DNA from: Perognathus longimembris pacificus
Lineage: Eukaryota > Chordata > Mammalia > Rodentia > Heteromyidae
Direction of reading: 5' to 3'
Length of the DNA stretch: 64,000 bases
Assembly: GCF_023159225.1 (NCBI RefSeq)
Contig: NC_063172.1
Span: forward strand, 65,415,067-65,479,066
Numbering within the stretch: position 1 is the stretch's first letter; each line of letters opens with the position of its first letter. A program made the translations under genes and the position numbers. The notes beneath the pieces are model-generated. The model had not been told where the DNA came from, did no database searches, and saw only the letters and a list, made by a program, of their open reading frames with translations. Shown here one piece after another: positions 55,501 to 64,000 of this stretch.

Positions 55501-56351
55501 TTTCTTTGTGATGTGTTTTCATTGTCATTGTGGCTTATGAATTCGTTAGTTTCATCCTTAATTTGGTCTGTGGCCCAAGTGTTAGATAACAGTGAGGGTT
55601 TAGCCTCCATGAATATGTATAGACTCTGTGGTAACCTTTGTTATTGAGGGTTACCTTTATTCCACTGTGGTCAGATATAATACATGGAATGACGTTAATA
55701 CTTTTGTATTTGCTGAGGTTCTTTGTGTGGGCTATGACATGGTCTATTTTGGAGTATGATCCATGGGCTGCTGAGAAGAAGGTGTATTGGGTCTCTGTAG
55801 GGTGAAAGATTCTGTATAGATCTGTCAGATCCATTTGGAATATGGTGTTACTTAGGTCCTCAGCTCCCTTGCTAATCCTCTGGGTGTTGGATCTGTCTCT
55901 TGGAGAGAGAGGGGTATTAAAGTCACCCACTATGATTGTGTTTGGGTCTATCTTGTTCTGTAGTTCTGTGAGAATTTGTTTGACAAATGTAGGGCCTCTT
56001 TTGTTCGGTGAGTATACATTTATCACCGTGATGTCTTGTTTCTGGATTTTTCCTTCTATTAAAATGTAGTGTCCTTCTTTGTCTTTTTTAGTTGATTTTA
56101 ATGGGAAGTCCAGCTTGTCTGAAATCAGGATGGCTACTCCTGCCATTTTGGCCATTTGCTTGGAAGATCTTGCTCCATCCTTTCATTCGGATCCTGTTTT
56201 TATCCCTTGCTGTAAGATGGGTCTCTTGAAGTCAACAGATGGCCACTTTTTGTTCACAGATCCACTCTTTCAGTCTGCTCCTCTTTATTGGAGAGTTTAT
56301 ACCATTTATATTCAAAGAGAACAAGAATACGAGTGTTTTTTCCCCTTCCAT
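52532..56351 (-). pseudogene. L1 ORF2 (endonuclease-reverse transcriptase), disrupted
   Basis: ORF2p nicks target DNA and reverse-transcribes the L1 RNA. The region spans 3820 bases, about the usual length of 1270-1280 codons, from an ATG at 56351-56349. Endonuclease motifs seen are LNINGINSP, QETHL, VGDFNTPLS and IISDHS. Reverse-transcriptase motifs are [23 protein letters not shown] and the catalytic [10 protein letters not shown]; the C-terminus keeps the Cys/His motif [18 protein letters not shown]. Disruptions I can place are a TGA at codon 40 (56234-56232), a frameshift near 56155, another near 55600, another near 54770, a TAA at 54454-54452 and a frameshift near 54005, with further breaks after 53311. 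The catalytic motif reads FEDD where FADD is usual. The copy is therefore dead for ORF2 but preserves the full domain order. Confidence 0.93.
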
Positions 56352-56508
56352 TTTCCTGTTAGTCTGTTTTTCCTCTCTTTTTTTTTCTTGTCTTTATGAG
56401 CTACTCCTTCTGTTGGGCTCTGGCTATTGTAGTTTCTTTCTGTTTCTGTAGACACAGAATTTGTCTGTACAATTGCCTGTACAATTTCTGTTGGGTGGGG
56501 TTCCCCTC

Positions 56509-57528
56509 TTAGAATTTGCTGTAAGGCTTCACATACTCCTTTAGATCCTCTTTGCTATGGAAAGATCTGGTTTTTTCCCCGAATATGAATTCTAGTTTCA
56601 CTGGATATCTGATTCTGGGTTGGCAATTGTTGGCCTGTAGGACTTGGATTGTGTTCTTCCACTCTCTTTGTGCGTGGTAGATTTGTGTGGAGAGGTCTGC
56701 TGTTATTCGGATCATTTTCCCATTATAATAAATCTCTTTCTTTGCTTTGGCTGCATTCAAAATTTGCTCTTTATTCTTGAGATCTGAAGTCTTGATTATC
56801 ATGTGCCTGGACGAGGATTTTCTAGGATCTGGTCTGCCAGGCTTCCTATAGGCTTCGGTTACCTGGGTGAGGTCCCTTGTGAGATTGGGGAAGTTTTCTG
56901 CAATCACTTTATTGAAAATATGTTGAAGCCCTCTGCTCTGGTATTCAGCTCCTTCTACTATTCCAATTATGCGCAGAGTATATCTCTTATCTTTGTCTAC
57001 TAGCTCCTGGATTAGTCTGCCCTGCAGTTGTACCATTTCTTGGAGTGTGGTAATTTTCTGGTCCTTATCGGCTGCATCATCGTCCAAGAGAGAGATTTGC
57101 GATTCAATATGGTCAATTCTTAGTGCTGTGGATTCAAGCGTGGAGTTTATGGATGTCAGGGAGCTATTTATGGTTGCCAGATCAGCTCTGATCATGGAAA
57201 TTTCTTCGTTTAAAAAGTTGTATTTTAAATCTATTTTTTCATGCATTTCGCTTCTCAGGATGTTCAGGTCTTCTTTAACGGAGGTGTGCACTGTATCCAT
57301 TTTTGCTTCCATTTCTTTCTTTACTTCCTGAAGGTCCTTCGAGACTTCCACTCTGAACTCCTGGAATTGTTTTCTGATTTCGTTTCTGAGGCTTTCCATC
57401 ATTTCTGCTATCAAAGTCTCAGTTGTTTTTTTATTTTCCATCTCCTCTTCAGTCGTACTGCTTTTTGGAGCTGGCGAGTTGGCTTGCCCTTTCATGTAAT
57501 TTGTAATATTTCTTGGTGATTTGTGCAT
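56509..57528 (-). CDS. L1 ORF1p, intact 339-residue RNA-binding protein
   Basis: ORF1p coats L1 RNA as trimers and acts as a nucleic-acid chaperone. The frame is uninterrupted from the ATG at 57528 to the stop at 56509, close to the usual length (human ORF1p has 338 residues as I recall). Residues 1-35 are an unstructured head. About residues 40-185 are a heptad-rich coiled coil. An RRM-like segment starts at about residue 186 (RYTLRIIGIVEG) and the C-terminal domain ends GEKTRSFHSKEDLKEYV. It is followed by a gap of 157 bases before the ORF2 ATG. Intactness alone does not prove expression; because ORF2 is broken, the frame may simply be young. Confidence 0.93.
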   Translation of the reverse strand: MHKSPRNITNYMKGQANSPAPKSSTTEEEMENKKTTETLIAEMMESLRNEIRKQFQEFRVEVSKDLQEVKKEMEAKMDTVHTSVKEDLNILRSEMHEKIDLKYNFLNEEISMIRADLATINSSLTSINSTLESTALRIDHIESQISLLDDDAADKDQKITTLQEMVQLQGRLIQELVDKDKRYTLRIIGIVEGAEYQSRGLQHIFNKVIAENFPNLTRDLTQVTEAYRKPGRPDPRKSSSRHMIIKTSDLKNKEQILNAAKAKKEIYYNGKMIRITADLSTQIYHAQREWKNTIQVLQANNCQPRIRYPVKLEFIFGEKTRSFHSKEDLKEYVKPYSKF

Positions 57529-57910
57529 CTGGAGATCTGTAGGTAGCTTCCTTGGGTTGGCTTTGTGCTGGTTCCTGCTGGTCCGTCATTGGAGACTTGT
57601 TTGTGTCCTGGCTCTGGATTTGAGTTTGGCTGTTGAACCTTACTGCCCAATGGGTGAGCGTGACCGTCTTGGTTGTTGCCAGGGTGGTCACCCTCACTGC
57701 ACTTGGGGGTGGGTAGGTTCTGTGTCTTTCTCTGCGGTATAGTGTCCTGCTGCTGTGTTGTGCTGACCCTAGCGTGTCCCTGGTGGGGGTTTGCTGGTCG
57801 CTGATTCAGCGTGGTGTGGAGGCTTTTCTTTGGTTCTTTTTTCCACTCGGTATCTTGGTCAGAGGAGCTCCCCTCTCAGATTGAGATTTGCCACTGAGAG
57901 GCGGCTTGTC

Positions 57911-58165
57911 CACCTGTGTGTATTGCTCCTGTTGGAGCAGGTGTTGCTGTTGAGGGGCGGCCCGCCCACCTGTGCAGAATGCGCCTATCAGAGCAGGCGC
58001 TGTCGCTGGGGGGCTCTGCCCACCTGTGCGGAGTGCACCTATCAGAGCGGGCGCTGCCGCTGGGGGGCTCTGCCCACCTGTAGGGAATGCACCTATCAGC
58101 GGGTGCTGCCACTGTGGGGCCCTGCCCGCCTGTGTGGAATACACCTATCAGAGCGGATGTTGCAG
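57911..58165. repeat. Tandem array of about 54-bp units in the L1 5' UTR
   Basis: Units begin at 57911, 57967, 58021, 58075 and 58127, with periods 56, 54, 54 and 52. Each starts CACCTGT or CGCCTGT and contains CACCTATCAGAGCGG or a close variant (the first unit is the most diverged). Confidence 0.9.
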
Positions 58166-58515
58166 CTTGCCTGTTTGTACGCTCCCACGGGGGTTTGGAC
58201 AGGAGATCCTCCTGTTAGAGGTCTAGCACGCTGGCCCACGCTGGCCCTCTGGGGAGAATATGCGTGTGCACTCTAGTGCTTCCTTTAGGGACGTGCTGCC
58301 CGAGCTGTTGGAGGGTGCTTGTGCCCTCTCACCAGTTTGCTGTGGGGGGCGGTATGGGTGGGCCCCGGTAGGGTCAAGTTTCCGGGCGCGGGTTGGTGCC
58401 CACAGACTCTCTGCGCCTCCGCTGTGAGGGGGGCTTGTGATCGGGCCCGGGTGTCCCTGCTCTGCTGGTATTGCCCTCCAGCGAGCCTGTGACTGTTGTT
58501 CAAAAAGTCCACGAG

Positions 58516-58721
58516 CGGGGCTGGGGATATGGCCTAGTGGCAAGAGTGCCTGCCTCGGATACACGAGGCCCTAGGTTCGATTCCCCAGCACCACATATAC
58601 AGAAAACGGCCAGAAGCGGCGCTGTGGCTCAAGTGGCAGAGTGCTAGCCTTGAGCGGGAAGAAGCCAGGAACGGTGCTCGGGCCCTGAGTCCAAGGCCCA
58701 GGACTGGCCAAAAAAAAAAAA
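58516..58721 (+). mobile_element. Type A SINE, young group, inside the L1 5' UTR
   Basis: It carries the diagnostic forms of the copies at 13218, 17842 and 20025. A perfect 14-bp duplication, AAAAAGTCCACGAG, lies at 58502-58515 and 58722-58735. It is oriented opposite to the L1. Confidence 0.97.
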
Positions 58722-59526
58722 AAAAAGTCCACGAGGCCCAGGCACCTCAGGTGGGGCTTCCAATGCCTACCAGTCCCTGGGCCCCTGCTGGGGAGGGGGC
58801 AGGGCCGGTGCAGCCAGGTTCAGGCTCCCCAGCTGGGGCTTTGGGGGGGATGCCTGTCTAAGATGTTTCCTGGTCCCTTTGTTGGGCTCTGCTCTGCCTC
58901 TGTTAGTTCCCATGTCCTCCCAGAGGCTGTAGGGTTCTAGAGCCGCCAGATATGGGGCTCCTTTGTTTCCTAGGGGCAGGGAGGGGGAGGGAGGAAGCTC
59001 TAGCTTCTTTGTAGGTTTTGGGTCTCTGCTAGAGCTGGTCTCCCATGGTGGGGGGGGGTAATGGGGAACTTACTGGTCATGGATTGTGTGTGCCTGCCCC
59101 GCGCTACTGTGGGCTTTTCGGGGCTGGAGTGCTGGGGTGTGGCGACCCGTCGTTTGGTGGTGGTGGTCCCGGCTCTCCCCATCTGCACTGTGGGTTCCCC
59201 TGCTGTTTACGTCTGATCCCGGCCGTTCGGTCCTGCAACTCCAGTCCCGCGCCATCGACTGTCTCGGTCGGTCTGCGCTCAGTCTGGAGTCTGTGGAGCT
59301 CCTGCTGTCTGGTCTCTGCGCTCCTGGCGTGACTTTTCGCATGTTGGTTTGCTGGCACCGGGTCCCCTTTCCCAGCCTGGTCCTGTTTGGGCCAGGGTTG
59401 GCGGGTGGGGGGAGGGTACCCCGGAGATTTTCCAGCTCCGTGCAGGTTATAGGCTCTTCTTTTTTTGTTCTTTTTTGTTTTCTGTGTTTCTCTGTTGCTT
59501 CTGGTTGTTGGGTTTGCTGGATTCTT

Positions 59527-59727
59527 TTTTTTATTTCTTTGCCAGTCCTGGGGCTTGGACTCAGGGCCTGAGCACTGTCCCTGGCTTCTTTTTGCTCAAG
59601 GCTAGCACTCTTGAGTCACAGCACCACTTCTGGCCATTTTCTGTATATGTGGTGCTGGGGAATTGAACCCAGGGCTTCAAGTATACGAGGCAAGCACTCT
59701 TGCCACTAGGCCATATCCCCAGCCCAA
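59527..59727 (-). mobile_element. Type A SINE inside the L1 5' UTR, minus strand
   Basis: It belongs to the GTATACGAGGCAAGCACTCTTGCC group, in the same orientation as the L1. A perfect 16-bp duplication, GGTTTGCTGGATTCTT, lies at 59511-59526 and 59728-59743. The right half lacks about 10 bases around CACTCTTGAGTCACAGC. Confidence 0.97.
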
Positions 59728-59833
59728 GGTTTGCTGGATTCTTGATGGGGTGTTGGGTGCTGGAGTTCCCAACTCACTATTCAGCTGGAGCGAGTTGGGT
59801 TGCCTCCCTATTGTGACGGCGCCATCTTCCCTC

Positions 59834-59847
59834 GAGAACATGTTTTT
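59834..59847. repeat. L1 target-site duplication, right copy
   Basis: GAGAACATGTTTTT, identical to 52049-52062. Confidence 0.93.
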
Positions 59848-60286
59848 AAACACTGTTACCCCATCCCTCATTTTCTCCCCCCATACCCCTCCCTAGTCCC
59901 TTCTCCCACACATCATAGACCTAATTTCCAGTGTACTGTCAAGTGAGTAGCTGTGCTGCATTATTTCATCCTTTGTCTTGCTATTTCTATGATTCCCTTT
60001 CCCTTTCACAGATTGAGTAAACTTATATACAAGACACATGGTACAGAAAACTAAGAGACTCAAGTAAACAAAAAAAAATGCAACTAAATACATATAGGAC
60101 ATAATAAGAACCTCTTGTTTCCATTTCTTGGAGTTCATGTTGATAAACTTCATGATATATGGTCCTATGTGCTTAGCAGTTGGGTTATTGAGATCCTCTG
60201 TTAAGAATATCTATAGAGCTAATTGGCACAGGTTGTAACTTCCTTAATAAAGACCCAGAATCACAACAAATCAAAGTTGGATAAAT

Positions 60287-60497
60287 GGGGGCTGGGGATA
60301 TGGCCTAGTGGCAAGAGTGCTTGCCTTGTATACATGAAGCCCTGGGTTCAATTCCCCAGTACCACATATACAGAAAACGGCCAGAGGTGGCGCTGTGGCT
60401 CAAGTGGTAGAGTGCTAGCCTTGAGCAAAAAGAAGCCAGGGACGGTGTTCAGGCCCTGAGTCCAAGCCCCAGGACTGGCAAAAAAAAAAAAAAAAAG
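60287..60497 (+). mobile_element. Type A SINE, full length
   Basis: It belongs to the CTTGCCTTGTATACATGAAGCC group, with an A run of about 17 as tail. No clear duplication was found, possibly because the right flank is L1 sequence. Confidence 0.92.
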
Positions 60498-61010
60498 TCG
60501 TAGCTTCTGCATGGCAAAGGACATAGCTCGCAAGATAAATAGAAAGCCCAAGGACTGGGAGAAGATTTTCACAAGGCATACAACAGACAAGAGCTTCATA
60601 TCTAAAATATACTTACATCTCAAAAAAATTAAATTACCCCAAAACAAATCCCCAAAGAAACAACCACCCCATTAACAAGTAGCCTAAAGACTTAGAGACT
60701 TTTCTGGAGAGGAAATAAGAATGGCCAAGAGATACAAGAAGAAATACTCGACATCCTTGGCTATAAAAGATACGCAAATCAAAACATTGGGATTCCACCG
60801 TACCCGTTAGAATGGCCTTTATCGAGAAATCTAATAACAACAGATGTTACTACACAGTTGGTGGGAGTGCAAACTTGTTCAGCCCCTCTGGAAAGCAGTA
60901 TGGAGGTTCCTCAAAAGACTAAACATAGAGATCTCCTGTGACCCATCAATCCCACTTCTGAGCATTTACCCAAATGACCATAAACAAGGCTGTACTAAAC
61001 CTCCCAGCAC
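60498..61010 (+). mobile_element. L1 ORF2 3' fragment
   Basis: GCAAAGGACATAGCTCGCAAG, ACTGGGAGAAGATTTTCACAAGG, TGGTGGGAGTGCAAACTTGTTC and CCCATCAATCCCACTTCTGAGC are hallmarks of the C-terminal third of ORF2. The orientation is opposite to the full-length L1 and it is 5'-truncated. Confidence 0.85.
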
Positions 61011-61059
61011 AACCAGGAATCTTGTTTTCAAGATCAGTGTGGTCAGTGACAGGAATCCT

Positions 61060-64000
61060 AAGTAGGTGGGAAGGCTCTAAATTCTTCACCTGACCTCTTA
61101 CCCATGAGAAAGAATAGTCAGCAGTAAGGAGAATTCAAATCAGAAGAGTTTTGGCAGTCTTTCTAGCAGTACTTGTTCCCAGGAGAAAGTATGTGTTTGC
61201 AAACCAACGTGTTTGCTTTGTCTTGGTCAGAAAATATAGACATGTTTTACACAATGCTTCCAATCTCTACTGTATTTGCCGAGACATTACAATAAACTCA
61301 GTATACAACTTGAATTCTTTGAAGCCTGTGCCCTGTTTTTGCACTTTTTTTTTACAATGATTTCTGTTCCATTTTTATTGGCAATCTCCTGTTTATGTTA
61401 TAGTAAGCAATCTTGAACCATTTGAGGTGTGGTATAAGTCTTTTAAAAATATTCCATGCCTTTGGCCTCAGTTATCAGTAATTCAGGAAGTAATGCCATT
61501 GTAAAGGAAGAGCTGACAAAATCATATCTATTATCTTAACTATGCCAAAGGAATTCGCACATAGTGTTATTTGGGTTGGAGAAATATCTTGTGCATTAAG
61601 CTTTTTAATTCCTTAAATTAAACTTGCACATAATTCTTCTTTTATACCAAAATGAGACCACCTCCACTTTAGAATCTAGCTATTTCTTAGTTCACCATAC
61701 ACATTTTTGGTTCATTTGATAAATTCTGTAATGTATGGAAAAACATTTGGTAAGCATGTGAAAGCACTTAGCAAACGTCGCACCCAAGGACAATTGCTAG
61801 AGCTATGATTATTCTTACTCTACTTTCATAAAAATAATGCTCAATTTGAAGTATTATGTCTTGAGTCTATGCATTTTGCATATATCAAATGGCTGTGTAA
61901 TCTTAAGTCCATGTTTTATGTTTAGTCTAATAATACATACAAGGACAGAATTCACTGGACACAATATGGCTGTCTTCAGCCTGGATGCAAACCAGGCTGC
62001 TTTATTATTTATTTATACAGCAAGTTTTCACTAAGTATATACTGTGTCCAAAGTTAGAGAAGTGTCCCAACAGACTTGGTCTCTCAGCTTAGGAACTTAC
62101 ATTCTAGCAAAATAATGGTAATAATAATGAGTGAAGTAACATAATTTAGTAGAGCGTATCATTTTCCAGGTACTGAGTTGAGAACTGTGTGCAAATTATT
62201 TCAGGTAACCTTCAGAACCCTATGTACAAGAGGTATTTTTTAATCTTCATCTTTAACTAGGAATTTAGGTAACTGACTCAAAGTCAGATTTGAAGTTTGT
62301 TACAGAGTGATGTTTAAAGTAGGTATTACAAGTAGACTCAACAATAGGAATAGACCACAGACCAGCAGCAGTTCAGGGGGCCAATAAACTCCCTTTAGGT
62401 CCTAGATTATAAGCAAGTCCAGGGGTTGTGGAGGAGGATCAAATAGACTAAGAAATTAGCCAAAGGGTAGAGTGTTAGCTCTGAACACAAACTAAAGTCA
62501 ATACAAGAGCATGCTAAGCAGACAGAGTAGCAGGCTGAAAATTCAGTTTATTAGATAACTCTGTGCCAGGTTCTGTGTATTTCCCTCAAGGTAGAACAGG
62601 AACTAGGAAGAGCTCTCTTCTCAAGGAGCTCAGAATCCATAGTTCTGAAATTTGATCTTGGCCTCAGTATTAGGAGCTGGGTGATCTTGAGGGAGTCATT
62701 GACTTCTTGGAACTTCTGGAAAGCAGATTTTCTAATTAGTATAATTCATGAAGGCAGAAGGGTAATGGATTTTTAAGGAGCCTTAAATCAATAGCAACCA
62801 CTTTCTAAAAGATGTACAGTCTTTTTTATATTCATGTTGTACCCTATTTAGCTCATGTTGTTTCCCTTTTGGTAGCACTGTGGTTATCTGAAATTTTAAA
62901 TTCTACAAGGCAATAAAATTTATTTGAACTGTTAAAAATTTAAACCAAGTAAACACAATGTAGACTTATGTATTAGAAGAATTACTGTTATTGATGTTGA
63001 AATGTAACTTTACCCCGTGAACGCTAAAAGTGTTATCTAATTAAAGTCTTCAATTCATGCTGATATTTGTACAGGTGAGCTGCCATAATTGTGTTTGAGT
63101 GAATTCTTGATTCTTGAGGGAACATATGGCTATAGAAAAAACAATGTTGCAGTTATAAATTTCAGTGTTTGTTTAATGATATGATGGGTTATGGAATCTT
63201 AATGTTCGGATGTGAACAGGTTGTTGGTGATGTATGTGATTGTGGAAAACAGCAACTACATTGTAAAAAAGACATTCCATAACTGGGAAATTCACTTTGT
63301 GCTACATTCTGCTAAAGCAGTGTTTTTTTTCACAAGTTATATAAATCCCATGTTTTGCTTTGATCCATAGTTTATCTCCTGTGTAAGTATTCTGAAATGT
63401 GGCTTTCAAAGGCTCATGTTTAGTGAGCACTTAAATGTAAACATCCTACTTTTAAAATCTATCCTTATAAAAAACACACATTTCTGAATATTCTCAGCCA
63501 CTGAAATTCTAATAAATGGAACAGAACCTAGGTAAAAAGGGAAATGGAAGCAAAAGACAACATGACATCTTACCTTCTGCCTGGTTCTTTTGCTGTTTGT
63601 AGCACTGAGAGTGAATGCTACTTTATATATTTATTCTACATTACTGTAATGCCTGAGTGAACTAAGTTCAATAAAATCTTCCACAAAACAAGTATAGCTG
63701 CTCAAACTACCGAACAAAACTACTTCAGCCAGTTTCCAAAGGCCTAGGCCCTGGAGCTAGGAATAGAGGCCAAAGAAACCTTCCTTTGATTATGTGTGAA
63801 TATATTTGTGGAGGAAGATATTAGGTTTCCATTTGCCACAGAACAGTTCACGACATAGTATTACAATGAAGCCAATTAGAATGTGTCACAATCCAAGGCA
63901 AAAAGACCTGAGTTCAAGTGATGGCTCTGTAAATTGGTAGCAGAGATCGTGGTCAAGGTACTTACTTTCTTCATGTGTCAAACGTAGTTTGAAAATACTT
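61060..64000. other. Repeat-poor intergenic block to the window edge, about 2.9 kb
   Basis: No interspersed repeat or gene was recognised. AATAAA motifs (for example at 61291-61296 and 63670-63675) occur without any other sign of a transcript end. Reading frames are short and resemble nothing known. Confidence 0.45.

Larger units (their letters stand above)
52063..59833 (-). mobile_element. Full-length L1 retrotransposon, minus strand
   Basis: L1 elements copy themselves by reverse transcription of their own RNA at a nicked chromosomal site. Every landmark is present in order on the minus strand. The 5' end at 59833 reads GGAAGATGGCGCCGTCAC close to the terminus, resembling the YY1-type site at the start of human L1. 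A long GC-rich 5' UTR, ORF1, ORF2, a 3' UTR, AATAAA (52090-52085) and an AAAC-rich tail follow. A perfect 14-bp duplication flanks it. It spans 7771 bases including two inserted SINEs, about 7.3 kb without them. It is not likely to be autonomous because ORF2 is broken. Confidence 0.95.
57529..59833 (-). promoter_or_regulatory. L1 5' UTR with internal promoter
   Basis: GC-rich, about 1.87 kb after subtracting two SINE insertions. L1 5' UTRs carry a polymerase II promoter active from position +1, and here the first 30 bases contain AAGATGGCG, a YY1-type core (about 59828-59820). Most of the remaining sequence is unique within the window apart from the tandem array. Confidence 0.8.
51985..60010 (-). 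mobile_element. Older L1 3' end, split by the full-length L1
   Basis: The left part (AAATAAATCTTTATTGAAAAG, GGGGTTACAGCTACATAAAC, AGGTAATGAGAACATG; 51985-52062) continues after the insertion at 59848 (AAACACTGTTACCCCATCCC, then CCCTCCCTAGTCCC). Joined, it matches the minus-strand L1 3' end at 41318-41492 in the same order. The end near 60010 is approximate. Confidence 0.7.

Noticed and set aside
56803..57519. Plus-strand frames opposite L1 ORF1
   Set aside because: They are antisense shadows of the coiled-coil coding sequence.
57911..58165. CRISPR-like array
   Set aside because: The units are adjacent without unique spacers, in a eukaryotic L1 5' UTR. It is an ordinary tandem repeat.
61260..61370. 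Possible processed pseudogene 3' end (AATAAACTCAG near 61291)
   Set aside because: There is no A tail, no upstream coding similarity and no flanking duplication that I could find.

Overview
The window looks like nuclear DNA of a rodent, most likely a geomyoid or other castorimorph (kangaroo rat, pocket mouse, pocket gopher or relative). The main evidence is the repeat content. There are many copies of a composite tRNA-derived SINE with an ID-like head ('type A' below), and many copies of a B1/Alu-like SINE ending in the same right half ('type B'). There are also L1 elements with a recurring 3' end. The placement rests on memory of rodent SINE families and was not searched. Nothing looks bacterial, viral or plasmid-like.

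One protein-coding exon can be named with confidence. It is the first coding exon of PDE7A (isoform PDE7A1, a cAMP-specific phosphodiesterase) on the minus strand, 24233 to 24096: 46 codons, then a GT splice donor. It lies in a CpG island of about 2.5 kb (roughly 23240-25700). The promoter side holds two palindromic cAMP-response elements, a CRE-like site, a cluster of GC boxes and two CCG triplet tracts, and shows no obvious TATA box. Bases 1-24095 are therefore the 5' part of PDE7A intron 1, running leftwards. No other exon was recognised there.

Bases 25700-64000 lie upstream of PDE7A and appear intergenic. They hold SINEs, microsatellites, old L1 fragments and one large L1. That L1 (52063-59833, minus strand) is bounded by a perfect 14-bp target-site duplication. 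It has a 5' UTR with a tandem array of about 54-bp units, an uninterrupted 339-codon ORF1, and an ORF2 broken by at least two nonsense codons and several frameshifts. It landed inside an older L1 3' end, and two type A SINEs later landed in its 5' UTR, each with its own perfect duplication. This gives a clear order of insertions.

Type A copies fall by eye into three groups with shared diagnostic changes. Exact target-site duplications could be read for most of them. An LTR fragment (about 11930-12125, minus) and a probable MaLR LTR (about 15960-16225, plus) also lie in the intron. Long stretches, notably 44325-48110 and 61060-64000, show no gene or repeat that can be recognised by reading. 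No undescribed system of genes was found. The most useful observations are the PDE7A promoter layout, the L1 and its nesting, and the SINE subfamily structure. Boundaries of old repeats are approximate.
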